Source: Streptomyces sp. SID13031
GTDB taxonomy: Bacteria > Actinomycetota > Actinomycetes > Propionibacteriales > Kribbellaceae
Direction: 5' to 3'
DNA: 64,000 nucleotides
NCBI RefSeq assembly: GCF_010548305.1
Contig: NZ_JAAGLV010000014.1
Location: 124,001-188,000, forward strand
Under the pieces are notes generated by a model. That model saw only the letters and a program-made list of their open reading frames with translations, did no database searches and was not told the origin of the DNA. A program made the translations under genes and the position numbers. Below, one piece after another: positions 33,314 through 41,069 of this stretch (the stretch's first letter is position 1; each line of letters begins with the position of its first letter).

Positions 33314-33700
33314 ATGTCCGCCGACGAGAAGGCTCCCCGCCCGCTTGGAGACCTCGAGCGGCTGGTGATGGAGCAGCTCTGGGCCGCCGACGGCGCGCTC
33401 ACCGTGCGCGAGGTGCACGAGCGGCTGGCCGGGACCCGCGAGCTCGCCTACACCACCGTGATGACCGTGCTGGACCGGCTGGCGAAGAAGCGGCTGACCG
33501 AGCGCGAGCGAGACGGCAAGGCCTGGCGGTACAAGGCCGCCGCGCCGCGCGAGGAAATGGCCGCCGACCTGATGCGGGACGCGCTCGACCGGGCCGGCGA
33601 CCGCCGCGAGGCGCTGGTCCGGTTCGTCGGGCAGGTCAGTGACGAGGAAGCCGCCCTGCTCCGGGACGCGCTGGCTCGACTGGAGGCGCGGGAGGGGTGA
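33314..33700 (+). CDS. BlaI/MecI/CopY-family transcriptional repressor
   Basis: 128 residues. Winged helix with LGDLERLVMEQLWAADGALTVREV (in segments), ELAYTTVMTVLDRLAKKRL and a C-terminal dimerisation helix. BlaI proteins dissociate when cleaved or signalled by a BlaR1-like peptidase; the gene directly downstream encodes one. ATG 33314 follows TATACT by 6 bases without a ribosome site, so translation is probably leaderless. It is divergent from cydABDC, with operator palindromes in between. Its target is inferred to include cyd, and possibly itself. Confidence 0.9.
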   Translation: MSADEKAPRPLGDLERLVMEQLWAADGALTVREVHERLAGTRELAYTTVMTVLDRLAKKRLTERERDGKAWRYKAAAPREEMAADLMRDALDRAGDRREALVRFVGQVSDEEAALLRDALARLEAREG

Positions 33701-34602
33701 TCACCCCGTTCCTGCTCGTTGCGCTGGCTCTGGTGCTGACCGGGCCAGTCCCAGCGTTCATGGCTCGGGCCAGTTGGCCGTACAGGATCCCCCGGGCCGC
33801 CGTCGCCCTGTGGCAGGCGATCGCGCTGGCCGCAGTACTGGCCGCCTTCGGGGCCGGGATCGCGCTGTCATACTCGACGGCTGGCGAGCCGGGTGAGCCG
33901 CGGTTCGACCCGTCATCGCCGCGGGACCTGGCAGCAGCCGCAGTACTAGCACTGACGGCTCTGGTCGGGGTCAGGCTGCTGTGGGCGGTCGGACGCGTCG
34001 CTGTCGGCACCAGGGCCCGCCGGAAGCGTCACCGCGACCTGGTCGACGTACTGGCGACACCGGACGGGCTGATCCCCGGCCTCCGGGTGCTGGCCGAGGA
34101 GACACCGCTGGCCTACTGCCTGCCCGCACTGCGCGGCTCCCGGGTGATCGTGTCGGTGGGCGCGCTCGACCGGCTCGACGACGGCGAGCTGCGCGCAGTA
34201 CTGGCCCATGAGCAGGCCCATCTGCGGGCACGGCACGACCTGGTACTGGAGGCCTTCACCGCACTCCACATGGCCTTCCCCCGCTTCGTCCGGAGCGACG
34301 TAGCGCTAGACCAGGCCCGCACTCTCGTGGAGCTGCTCGCAGACGACGACGCCCGCCGCCGCAACGGACCTCTGCCCCTCGCCCGAGCACTGGTCGCCCT
34401 GGCAGGCTCCCCAACACCGGAGGCCGGCCTCGCCGCCGCCCAGTCCTCCACTGTGCTCAGGGTCCAGCGACTGGCCGACCCCGCCCCAAACGCGACCCTA
34501 CTGTCAGCCACCGCCTACACCGTGGCAGTACTCCTACTGGTCGTCCCCACCTTCACCGTAGCCGCGCCCATCGTGAAAGCAGTCGTCAACGCAGTCAGCT
34601 AG
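33697..34602 (+). CDS. BlaR1/MecR1-like M56 membrane peptidase
   Basis: 301 residues. Four hydrophobic segments and the zinc motif HEQAH in AVLAHEQAHLRARHD (about residues 171-175), followed by further candidate ligands; the C-terminal segment is hydrophobic (LVVPTFTVAAPIVKAVV). There is no penicillin-binding sensor domain, so the signal is not beta-lactam by this evidence. GTG 33697 overlaps the repressor stop (GTGA), so it is coupled to it. Its role is to inactivate the BlaI-type protein in response to a membrane or redox signal, by analogy. Confidence 0.85.
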   Translation: MITPFLLVALALVLTGPVPAFMARASWPYRIPRAAVALWQAIALAAVLAAFGAGIALSYSTAGEPGEPRFDPSSPRDLAAAAVLALTALVGVRLLWAVGRVAVGTRARRKRHRDLVDVLATPDGLIPGLRVLAEETPLAYCLPALRGSRVIVSVGALDRLDDGELRAVLAHEQAHLRARHDLVLEAFTALHMAFPRFVRSDVALDQARTLVELLADDDARRRNGPLPLARALVALAGSPTPEAGLAAAQSSTVLRVQRLADPAPNATLLSATAYTVAVLLLVVPTFTVAAPIVKAVVNAVS

Positions 34603-34688
34603 CCCGCGGACACCCCGGCTACCGCGTCGGTGATGATCTCGCCCGGCTGACGAATTCCTGGCAGATGAGTCGTCTGATCTTGGCCAAT

Positions 34689-34787
34689 CTAGTGGCCGAT
34701 GCCTTTGCCTTCGCCTCGGGCGACTGCCAGCAGGACGAGTCCTGACAGGACCAGCAGGATGATCATGGTGATGACGAACGTCAGCAT
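34689..34787 (-). CDS. Candidate 32-residue membrane peptide
   Basis: ATG 34787 begins MLTFVITMIILLVLSGLVLL and ends in AVARGEGKGIGH, one hydrophobic helix and a polar C-terminus. GGGGAA lies 9 bases upstream (34797-34802), a good ribosome site. The gene is too short for standard prediction. It sits alone between the M56 gene and the lyase gene. Synthesis is inferred only from frame, helix and ribosome site; no homologue can be named. Confidence 0.55.
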   Translation of the reverse strand: MLTFVITMIILLVLSGLVLLAVARGEGKGIGH

Positions 34788-34843
34788 TGGTTACTTTTCC
34801 CCGTTGTGTTGCCGTGCCCAAACCTCACAACAGGTGGACGCCT

Positions 34844-35956
34844 TCAGCCATCCAAAAGTTCCCCGAACGCCTTTGCTACCTCGTCGATCCGCCACTGCAG
34901 AGTGCCAGGAGTGACCACCAGTTCCACCCACGACCACCCCGGTACGTCGGCGCGCTGCCAGGTGTAGGTCAGCGACTCGCGCGTCGCCTCCATCCGGCGT
35001 ACCGCGGCCAGCTCCATCACGTCGGCCGGTCGCGGTGCGAAGACCCGGAACGAGTTGGTGTGCGGCGGCTCGGGGAAAACCCGGAATCCCGTGCTCTGCA
35101 AGGCCTCCGCCAGCTCGATCGCCCGCTGGTGCAGCTCGCCCATCTGCGGCAGCACGGTACGCAGCCCCTCGCGCGCGGACACGGCGTACGGGAAGAGCGT
35201 GTACAGATTGCCGCCGAGCCGGCGCTGCCACCGGCGTACCTCTGCGATCACGTCCTCGGGCCCGGCGAGCGCAGCCCCACTGAGGCCGCCCAGTCCCTTG
35301 TAGAAGGAGACGTAGACCGTGGTGGCGAGTGCAGACACCTCTGCGAGGCTGTGATCCAAGTACGGCGTGCTCTCCCACAGGCGAGCGCCGTCCAGGTGCA
35401 GTGGAACGCCACGCTCCTCGCAAGCCGCAGCGAACACCACCAACTCGTCCCACGTCGGCAGTACGAACCCACCGTCGCGCAGCGGCAGCTCCACCGTCAC
35501 AGCGGCCAGCTTGCCCGGGATGGCGGCAAGCTCATCCGGCCGCGGCTGCCGCGGCTCGGACGTCATCCGCTCCGGCCGCAGGTGGTGCACCTCCTCCAGT
35601 GCGTTCAGCTCGTGCACCAGGAGATGAGACAGTCCGTGTACTGCGACGCGCTGCGACCCCGCCCGGTCCGCGAAGACCCGGAGCACGCTCTGCTGGGCGA
35701 GGATCCCACTGGGCAGGAAGACAGCAGCCGACTTGCCGAGCAGCTCCGCGACCTCCTGCTCGAGCAGCTCGACCTCACCGCCGTTGCCATACCCATCGCG
35801 CTCGTCCTCGGTCACCGCATCCGCGAGCGATCGCAGCGCATCGGCGGGCGAGACCCTGCGGCCGGTCAACCAGCGCGTGCAGTCAGCCGCCGCGACTTTG
35901 CGCCGCGCGCTGAGGTCCTCGGATGAGTCGGTCGTCGCGTAGTTCACGCTATCCAT
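34844..35956 (-). CDS. PLP-dependent aldolase/beta-eliminating lyase (threonine-aldolase-like)
   Basis: 370 residues, aspartate-aminotransferase fold. The PLP lysine is in VYVSFYKGLGGLSG, the PLP-phosphate residues in AVFLPSGILAQQ, and DGARLWES holds the conserved Asp. Threonine aldolase cleaves threonine or related beta-hydroxy amino acids to glycine and an aldehyde. Start ATG 35956 begins MDSVNYATTDSS; a longer N-terminus than usual may include an extra 15 residues. Downstream of the peptide and upstream of the anti-sigma gene on the same strand but 24 bases away, so weakly linked. Confidence 0.88.
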   Translation of the reverse strand: MDSVNYATTDSSEDLSARRKVAAADCTRWLTGRRVSPADALRSLADAVTEDERDGYGNGGEVELLEQEVAELLGKSAAVFLPSGILAQQSVLRVFADRAGSQRVAVHGLSHLLVHELNALEEVHHLRPERMTSEPRQPRPDELAAIPGKLAAVTVELPLRDGGFVLPTWDELVVFAAACEERGVPLHLDGARLWESTPYLDHSLAEVSALATTVYVSFYKGLGGLSGAALAGPEDVIAEVRRWQRRLGGNLYTLFPYAVSAREGLRTVLPQMGELHQRAIELAEALQSTGFRVFPEPPHTNSFRVFAPRPADVMELAAVRRMEATRESLTYTWQRADVPGWSWVELVVTPGTLQWRIDEVAKAFGELLDG

Positions 35957-35979
35957 CCTCCCGGACGAGGCAACCGATT

Positions 35980-36711
35980 TCAGACCGGAGTGGTGACGAT
36001 GTGCGCACCCTGGGCGGTCTTGATCTCCACCGACTTGACCTGGTCGATCGGCACCAGCACGCCACCGCCGAAGCGGCTGCCTTCCTTCGCAGCCTTCTCC
36101 GAGATGACCCAGCTACCGGCGACGTAGATCTTGCCCGCCTTGTCGGTGATGAGCATCTCGCACTGGTCACCGGCCTTCAGGTTGGTCAGCTTGACGTTGA
36201 TCCAGGCCCAGCCGGTGCGCGGCTCGACGGTCGTCGCCATCGTTACCTTGGTTTTCGCATCCGTCGCCGTCACCTGCTTGGACCCGGCCGGAGGCGTCGT
36301 ATCGGCCACCACCTCGTCCACAGACTGACGACCGATCAGTACGCCGCCGACGAGCGCTCCGGCGACCACGACGACAGCAGCCGCAACCAGCAGCCATGGG
36401 CCCCGCTTGCGGGAGCCGTCAGCCGGGTGAGCTTCAGCAGCGGTCTCAACCGGCGCAGAGGTCTCGGCAGCAGCCACCGAGCGGACCTCGCGCAGCGTGC
36501 GCTGCAGCAGCAGGTCGCCGTCGTCCGGTGGGCCGTCCAGGAAAGCCTCGGGCGGTACCTCGCCGAGGAACTCCTTCATCTCCTCGAGCTCGGCCACCTC
36601 TGCGCGCGCCGAGGCACAGCCGGCCAAGTGCTCGTCGACCTCGCGGACCTCGTCCGGCTCCAGCGCACCCAACGCGTAGGCGCCGAGCTGCGAGTGATCG
36701 TGCTCGCTCAT
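35980..36711 (-). CDS. RskA-like anti-sigma factor with degenerate zinc motif
   Basis: 243 residues: cytosolic anti-sigma domain (LGAYALGALEPDEVREVDEHL), one transmembrane helix near residue 110 (LLVAAAVVVVAGALVGGVL) and an extracytoplasmic RskA-type domain. The zinc motif normally HxxxCxxC reads HLAGCASA, so the second Cys is Ala and zinc binding is doubtful. ATG 36711 overlaps the sigma gene stop (ATGA). It should sequester the neighbouring sigma factor and be released by regulated proteolysis. Confidence 0.88.
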   Translation of the reverse strand: MSEHDHSQLGAYALGALEPDEVREVDEHLAGCASARAEVAELEEMKEFLGEVPPEAFLDGPPDDGDLLLQRTLREVRSVAAAETSAPVETAAEAHPADGSRKRGPWLLVAAAVVVVAGALVGGVLIGRQSVDEVVADTTPPAGSKQVTATDAKTKVTMATTVEPRTGWAWINVKLTNLKAGDQCEMLITDKAGKIYVAGSWVISEKAAKEGSRFGGGVLVPIDQVKSVEIKTAQGAHIVTTPV

Positions 36712-37241
36712 CGGGCCACCTCCGCTTCCGGTCCTGCCATCACCGCGCGGAGCGCTCGGAGGGCGTAATACGATCTCGATTTCACCGTACCGGGCGGGAC
36801 GCCCAGCTCCTTCGCTGCCTCGGTCACGGACCGGCCGCGGTAGTACAACTGCACCAGTACTTCGCGATGCTCCGGCGAGACCTGGCCGAGCGCGTCCATC
36901 ACCACCATCGTGTTGACCACCGACTCGGAGTGATCGCCCTCCACCGGCGGGCGGTCCTCGACCTCGGCCACCTCGGCGGGCCGGACGGCGCGCGCCCGGG
37001 CCCGGTCGGTGACCAGGTTGCGCGCGACCGTCAGCAACCAGCCACGCACCGACCCCTTGCCGTCCAGCAGGTCGTCGGCGTGCTTCCACGCCCGGACCAG
37101 AGTCTCCTGGACGACGTCCTCCGCGGCGGCCCGATCACCCGTCAGCCGGGTCGCATACGCCAGCAGGCTGCGGCCGTGCTCGGCGTACAGCGAGCGGATC
37201 AGCGCCTCGGCCGTGTCCGGACGGCGGTCCGTGTCAGCCAC
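36708..37241 (-). CDS. ECF sigma factor (SigK/SigL-like)
   Basis: 177 residues. Region 2: LYAEHGRSLLAYATRL then AAAEDVVQETLVRAWKHAD; region 4: LGQVSPEHREVLVQLYYR then VTEAAKELGVPPGTVKSR. Start GTG 37241 (VADTDRRPD) is chosen because GGGGAGGA lies 6 bases before it; ATG 37268 in frame lacks a ribosome site but has TACGAT 5 bases upstream, so a leaderless longer form is possible. Coupled to the anti-sigma gene. The lipoprotein upstream is the likely regulon member. Confidence 0.9.
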   Translation of the reverse strand: MADTDRRPDTAEALIRSLYAEHGRSLLAYATRLTGDRAAAEDVVQETLVRAWKHADDLLDGKGSVRGWLLTVARNLVTDRARARAVRPAEVAEVEDRPPVEGDHSESVVNTMVVMDALGQVSPEHREVLVQLYYRGRSVTEAAKELGVPPGTVKSRSYYALRALRAVMAGPEAEVAR

Positions 37242-37273
37242 CGCAGTCCTCCCCGGCTCGATCGACATGGTCG

Positions 37274-37283
37274 ATCGTACGAT
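37274..37283. promoter_or_regulatory. Palindrome before the ECF sigma gene
   Basis: ATCGTACGAT, a perfect 10-bp palindrome immediately upstream of the alternative start; could be a regulator site or part of the promoter. Confidence 0.3.
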
Positions 37284-37296
37284 AGGGGATCGCGCT

Positions 37297-37320
37297 GCAG
37301 GACCCCATGTGGGGCCCTGC
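37297..37320 (-). terminator. Hairpin between lipoprotein and sigma gene
   Basis: GCAGG-A-CCCCA with TGGGG-C-CCTGC, one mismatch, a short loop, in the gap after the lipoprotein stop at 37365. No clear T-run, so only moderate support. Confidence 0.45.
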
Positions 37321-37364
37321 AACACACAACAGTCGGCGGTGGCCATCGGGTCAGCTCGGGTGGA

Positions 37365-37889
37365 TCAGTAGCCGTAGCCGTTGCCGGAGCCCGACGACGC
37401 CTCGGTGGTGATCTTCTTGCCGTCCGCGCCGACGACCCACCAGATGCCGCCGACGGCCTGGCCCTTGGCGTCACCGGCCTTGGTGTCCTGGGCGAACTGG
37501 TAGAGGGGCAGCCCGGCCAGCGTGACCTGCTTGCTACCGTCGGTGCGCGCGACGGTCCCGACGAGGGACGCGTCCACCCCGTCGACCTGCGGCGTACCGG
37601 ATCCGGCCAGCACCGGCGGCCACTTCGCCGCGCAGTCGCCGTCGCAGTTCGACTTCGACGGGTCGGCGGTGTCCTTGTCGAACACGTAGAGCGTCCGGCC
37701 GGTGCCGTCCACGACGACCTTGCCGAAGTTACCGACCTCAGCCGTGGCCAGCTTGGCCTCCGACGAGGACGCACCCTGGCTGGTGGAGTTGTTCGGGGCC
37801 GCGGCGGGCTTGTCGTCGCCACCACCGCAAGCGGTCAGGGTGGACAGACCGAGGATGGCCGTTCCGACGACGATGGCAAAGCGCTTCAT
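37365..37889 (-). CDS. COG4315-type lipoprotein with Yx(FWY)xxD repeats
   Basis: 174 residues. Lipobox LSTLTAC (residues about 15-21) with Cys as the lipidation site, then a low-complexity linker (PNNSTSQGASSS) and two repeats with the Yx(FWY)xxD signature: GRTLYVFDKD...CDGDCAAKWPPV and LPLYQFAQDTKAGDAKGQ, the second ending in GGIWWVVG. Function of the family is unknown. ATG 37889 has GGGAGAAGGAAC upstream. It lies just before the sigma/anti-sigma pair, an association common in actinobacteria. Confidence 0.85.
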   Translation of the reverse strand: MKRFAIVVGTAILGLSTLTACGGGDDKPAAAPNNSTSQGASSSEAKLATAEVGNFGKVVVDGTGRTLYVFDKDTADPSKSNCDGDCAAKWPPVLAGSGTPQVDGVDASLVGTVARTDGSKQVTLAGLPLYQFAQDTKAGDAKGQAVGGIWWVVGADGKKITTEASSGSGNGYGY

Positions 37890-37973
37890 GTTCCTTCTCC
37901 CTTGGATTGTTCGTCTGTTCGACACCATCCACACGGACGGATCGGCGAACCGGTTCAAGGGAGCAGGCCTGGT

Positions 37974-37979
37974 TATCTT
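37974..37979 (+). promoter_or_regulatory. -10 element for leaderless NTF2-like gene
   Basis: TATCTT lies 6 bases before ATG 37986 with no ribosome site between. Same spacing as other leaderless starts in the window. Confidence 0.45.
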
Positions 37980-37985
37980 TACGCT

Positions 37986-38315
37986 ATGAGCAATCAGGAG
38001 AATCTGCCGGCTGCGGTCAGGCGCGCACTGGCCGCGGTCGACGCCCTCGACGCGGACGCTTTCGTCGCGGCGTTCGCGCCGGACGGGTTCGTCGACGACT
38101 GGGGCCGGCAGTTCCGCGGGCCGGAGCGGATCCGGTCCTGGAGCGACGGCGAGTTCATCGGCAAGTTCGTCACCTTCACCGGTACGACGGTGTCCACTCC
38201 GGGCAACCCGGTCACCATCGTCACCCAGGTGGGTGGCGATGGATTCAACGGGCCGTCCCACTTCACTTTCGACGTACAGGACGATCAAATCGCCTCGATG
38301 ACGATCACCGCCTGA
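37986..38315 (+). CDS. NTF2-like / SnoaL-like small domain protein
   Basis: 109 residues. Alpha+beta cone fold of the SnoaL/NTF2 family: AALDADAFVAAFAPDGFV type start, then DWGRQFRGPERIRSWS and a beta meander ending SMTITA. No signal peptide, no catalytic residue can be assigned. The family includes isomerases, hydrolases and simple dimerisation domains. Convergent with the MDR gene; divergent from the lipoprotein. Confidence 0.7.
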   Translation: MSNQENLPAAVRRALAAVDALDADAFVAAFAPDGFVDDWGRQFRGPERIRSWSDGEFIGKFVTFTGTTVSTPGNPVTIVTQVGGDGFNGPSHFTFDVQDDQIASMTITA

Positions 38316-38327
38316 TCGTGCCCGCCG

Positions 38328-39311
38328 TCAGGGCTTGAAGACGATCTTTCCCGTCCGGCCGGGCTGCCGCGCGTGGTCGAGTGCCTTGCGGTATTCGGCC
38401 ACCGGGTAGGTCGCCTCCACCTCGGCGCTGATGACGCCCTGGGCAACGAGTTCGGCCAGTTCGCCGTACGTCGATGCAATCTCTTCGGGCGTGGAGTTCT
38501 GCAGCCAGTTCACCATCCAGAGGCCGCGCAGCTTCACCTGCCGGTAGATGGAATCGCCCAACCCGACCTGTGGCGCCTGGCCGGTGACGGACGAGTAGCT
38601 CACCACTGTGCCCTCGAACTCCAGTGCCTGCGCCAGCGCGCCGACGGTGGCGTCGCCGGTGCCGTCGAGCACCAGCTTGAACTCCTGGCCGCCGAGCTCC
38701 TGCTTGATCCGCTCCGCCAGGTCGTTGCCATCGACAACCACCAGTCCGGCGCCGCTGCGGCGGAGCCGATCGGCGGCCTCTTCGCTCCGTACGACGCTGA
38801 GCGTCTTCAGACCAGCCTTCTTGGCCAAGGCGATCACGAACTGACCGACGCCCGAGTTGCCTAGATTCTGGCCGATCCAGTCCCCCGGCAACAGCTCGAC
38901 GTACCGGGTCAGCAGCAGATGTACCGTCAACGGGTTTATCCCGACCAGCGCGAGCTGCGCGGGATCACCCTCGTCCGGCACCGGTACGACGTTGCTCGCG
39001 GCCACCACGACCTGGTCGGCCCAGGTGCCCTGCTGGTAGTTCGGCAGGATGAGCACCCGGCGGCCGACCAGCGCCTGGTCGACCGACGCCCCCGCGGCGG
39101 TGACCCGGCCGACGCCCTCGGCGCCGAGCGCGAACGGCGGCTTGGCCTGGAAGCCATAGGTGCCTGCGGCAATCATCAGGTCGACCGGGTTGATGACGGC
39201 GGCCTCGATCGCGACCAGCACCTGGCCGGCGCCGACGGTCAGGTCAGGATCGGTGACCAGGGTGATGTCCTTGTCGATATCACCGATGGCGTTGAGAATC
39301 AGCTGGCTCAT
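38328..39311 (-). CDS. MDR-superfamily quinone reductase/2-enoyl reductase-like
   Basis: 327 residues, GroES-like domain (LMIAAGTYGFQAKPPFALGAE) and a Rossmann domain with the nucleotide loop LGNSGVGQFVIALAKKAGL. It lacks the metal-binding Cys/His set of Zn-alcohol dehydrogenases, so it belongs to the non-zinc MDR group (mitochondrial enoyl reductase-like). NADPH-linked reduction of an enone or enoyl thioester is inferred. Start ATG 39311 has GAGGGG 8 bases away. It follows the Zn-MDR gene by 30 bases and is likely in one operon with it. Confidence 0.88.
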   Translation of the reverse strand: MSQLILNAIGDIDKDITLVTDPDLTVGAGQVLVAIEAAVINPVDLMIAAGTYGFQAKPPFALGAEGVGRVTAAGASVDQALVGRRVLILPNYQQGTWADQVVVAASNVVPVPDEGDPAQLALVGINPLTVHLLLTRYVELLPGDWIGQNLGNSGVGQFVIALAKKAGLKTLSVVRSEEAADRLRRSGAGLVVVDGNDLAERIKQELGGQEFKLVLDGTGDATVGALAQALEFEGTVVSYSSVTGQAPQVGLGDSIYRQVKLRGLWMVNWLQNSTPEEIASTYGELAELVAQGVISAEVEATYPVAEYRKALDHARQPGRTGKIVFKP

Positions 39312-39341
39312 AGTCGTTACCCCTCTTGGATTTTCGGTGCT

Positions 39342-40364
39342 TCAGTTCTTGATGCTGAGGACCATCCGGAAGCGCGCCGCGCCGGACAGCATCCGGGCAT
39401 ACGCCTCGGCCGCTTCCTCAAGTCCGACCGGCTCGATCATCGGCCGGACGTCGTGGGCGAGGCTGAACGCGAGGCTCTCCTCGTTCTCCAGCGGGGTGCC
39501 CGTGAGCGACCCCTCGATGGTCTTGTTCCCGAACAGCAACTGGCCGGTCGGAACCTCGATCGGGTCCGTCCCGGCACCGACGACCATCAACTTGCCGCCC
39601 CGGACGAGACCGTCGAGCAGCGGCGTCATCGACGCGCCACTGGACGCCGTCGGGATGATCACCTTGGCGCCACCGAGCGCCTGCAGCGCCGCGGCCTGGT
39701 CGATCGCCGTGCTGTCGATGTACTCGGTCGCACCGAGCTTCAGTGCCAGCTCACGCTTGTCCTCGCCGCGAGCGATGGCGACGACGCGGAGGCCGAGCTT
39801 GGCGGCGTACTGGATGGCCAGGTGGCCGAGGCCGCCGATGCCCTGGATCGCGACCAGGTCGCCGGGCCACAGGTCCGACTTACGCAGCGCGTTGTAGACG
39901 GTGATACCGGCGCACAGCAGCGGAGCCGCCTCGAGCGCGTCGAACTCATCCGGTACTGCGACCAGCCCGGTGGCCCGGGTCGTCACGTACTCCGCGTATC
40001 CGCCGTCGATCGAGTCGCCGAGGATCTGCTGGTCGGTGCAGTAGACGAACTCGCCGCGGCGGCAGGACTCGCAGACGCCGCAGTGGCCGCCGAGGTAGCC
40101 GACGCCGACCCGTTGGCCGACGGTCCAGGTGGTGACGCCGGCGCCGAGCGCGTCCACCCGCCCGACCACCTCGTGGCCGGGGACGATCGGCGTACCGACC
40201 GGGTGGTGGTGGAACAGGTTGCCGACGCCGGCGACGTCGCTGTGGCAAATGCCGCAGGCCTCGACGGCAATCCGGACCTCACCAGCGCCGGGGTCGGTGA
40301 GCTCACGCTCGACGAGGCTGAAGACGCCCTCGGTGGCGTGTACTGCGCGATAGGTGATGGTCAT
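39342..40364 (-). CDS. Zinc-containing alcohol dehydrogenase
   Basis: 340 residues of the MDR family. Catalytic zinc ligands in EACGICHSDVAG and GHEVVGRV, structural zinc Cys set in GGHCGVCESCRRGEFVYC, cofactor motif GIGGLGHLAIQYA. NAD(P)-dependent alcohol/aldehyde interconversion; the substrate is unknown. SD AGGAG 8 bases before ATG 40364. The promoter carries the 21-base sequence 40376-40396 repeated in the TetR promoter, so the TetR protein at 40438-41013 likely represses both. Confidence 0.92.
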   Translation of the reverse strand: MTITYRAVHATEGVFSLVERELTDPGAGEVRIAVEACGICHSDVAGVGNLFHHHPVGTPIVPGHEVVGRVDALGAGVTTWTVGQRVGVGYLGGHCGVCESCRRGEFVYCTDQQILGDSIDGGYAEYVTTRATGLVAVPDEFDALEAAPLLCAGITVYNALRKSDLWPGDLVAIQGIGGLGHLAIQYAAKLGLRVVAIARGEDKRELALKLGATEYIDSTAIDQAAALQALGGAKVIIPTASSGASMTPLLDGLVRGGKLMVVGAGTDPIEVPTGQLLFGNKTIEGSLTGTPLENEESLAFSLAHDVRPMIEPVGLEEAAEAYARMLSGAARFRMVLSIKN

Positions 40365-40375
40365 CCTGCAGGCTC

Positions 40376-40396
40376 CTAAGACGGTCGGTCATCTTG
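40376..40396. promoter_or_regulatory. Copy 1 of shared operator-like sequence
   Basis: Identical at 19 of 21 positions to 41019-41039 (opposite strand). Contains the near-palindrome AAGACGGTCGGTCATCTT, typical in size for a TetR operator. It lies 12-32 bases before the alcohol dehydrogenase start. Confidence 0.6.
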
Positions 40397-40405
40397 AAGT
40401 GGTCA

Positions 40406-40432
40406 AAAGAGAACCCCTCTCGTCGAGGGGTC
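40406..40432 (-). terminator. Intrinsic terminator of the TetR gene
   Basis: Stem ACCCCTC/GAGGGGT with 5-base loop (40413-40431), followed on the minus strand by a T-rich tract TTCTCTTTT. It lies 6 bases after the TetR stop and ahead of the dehydrogenase promoter. Confidence 0.65.
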
Positions 40433-40437
40433 CGATA

Positions 40438-41013
40438 TCAGCCCTTGAACAGGCTGGTGAAGGTCAGCTGGAAGAAGCTGTCGAAGGGTTCTGTCGACTT
40501 GTAGGCGCGAGCCTGGATCAGGGTGCCTTCCCAGGCGCTGAGCAGGTAGCGCGCGGTCTGGTCCGCATTGAGCTCCTTGGGGATACTCCCGGCCTCCTGC
40601 CCCTCGGCGATCGCGCCGGCGAGCAGTCCGCCCCAGACCTCCAGGCCGGTGCGGACACCGATCCGGATGGCCTCACTGTGGTCGACGATCTCAGTCCCGA
40701 AGTTGCCGAGCAGGCAGCCCCGGGTGATCCCGAAACTGATCACCTCGTCCCGGAGGAACTCGAAATGCGCCCGGATCCGGGCCACCGGCTCCACTGACTT
40801 GTCCGCCAGGTCCCCCAGCCGCCGGCCGTCGCCGTAGCGCTGCAGCGCCACGATCGCGAGCGCTACCTTGCTCTCGAAGTGGTTGTAGAACGACCCCTTC
40901 GGCACACCCGCCCGGTCCGTGATGTCCTTCACCGCCGCCGCATTGAAGCCCCGCTCATGAAACTGAGCCAGCGCCGCCTCGACGATCTCTTCCCGCATAC
41001 TCCGCCTTGCCAT
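40438..41013 (-). CDS. TetR family regulator (YxaF/LmrA-like)
   Basis: 191 residues: HTH with AALAQFHERGFNAAAVKDIT and AGVPKGSFYNHFESK, and a C-terminal TetR_C_16-like domain (FGITRGCLLGNFGTEI). ATG 41013 is preceded by CATATT-N6-ATG and TTGACA-N17-CATATT, a strong leaderless promoter; ATG 40998 is an alternative with a ribosome site. Its promoter spacer and the promoter of the alcohol dehydrogenase share a 21-base sequence (19 identical), so it probably represses both itself and the two MDR genes, with an electrophile or quinone as inducer. Confidence 0.9.
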   Translation of the reverse strand: MARRSMREEIVEAALAQFHERGFNAAAVKDITDRAGVPKGSFYNHFESKVALAIVALQRYGDGRRLGDLADKSVEPVARIRAHFEFLRDEVISFGITRGCLLGNFGTEIVDHSEAIRIGVRTGLEVWGGLLAGAIAEGQEAGSIPKELNADQTARYLLSAWEGTLIQARAYKSTEPFDSFFQLTFTSLFKG

Positions 41014-41018
41014 GTCCC

Positions 41019-41048
41019 CAATATGACCGCCCGTCTTAGCCTTGTCAA
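41019..41048 (-). promoter_or_regulatory. TetR promoter with copy 2 of the operator
   Basis: TTGACA (41043-41048), 17-base spacer, CATATT (41020-41025), then GGGGAC and the ATG. The spacer and -10 overlap the second copy (41019-41039) of the shared operator-like sequence. Confidence 0.65.
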
Positions 41049-41069
41049 GGAAGGTCCTCGACCACGACT

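Noticed and set aside
34689..34787. CydX-like small subunit of cytochrome bd
   Set aside because: Similar size, but the sequence has none of the CydX landmarks and it lies beyond the regulator pair, not in the cyd operon.
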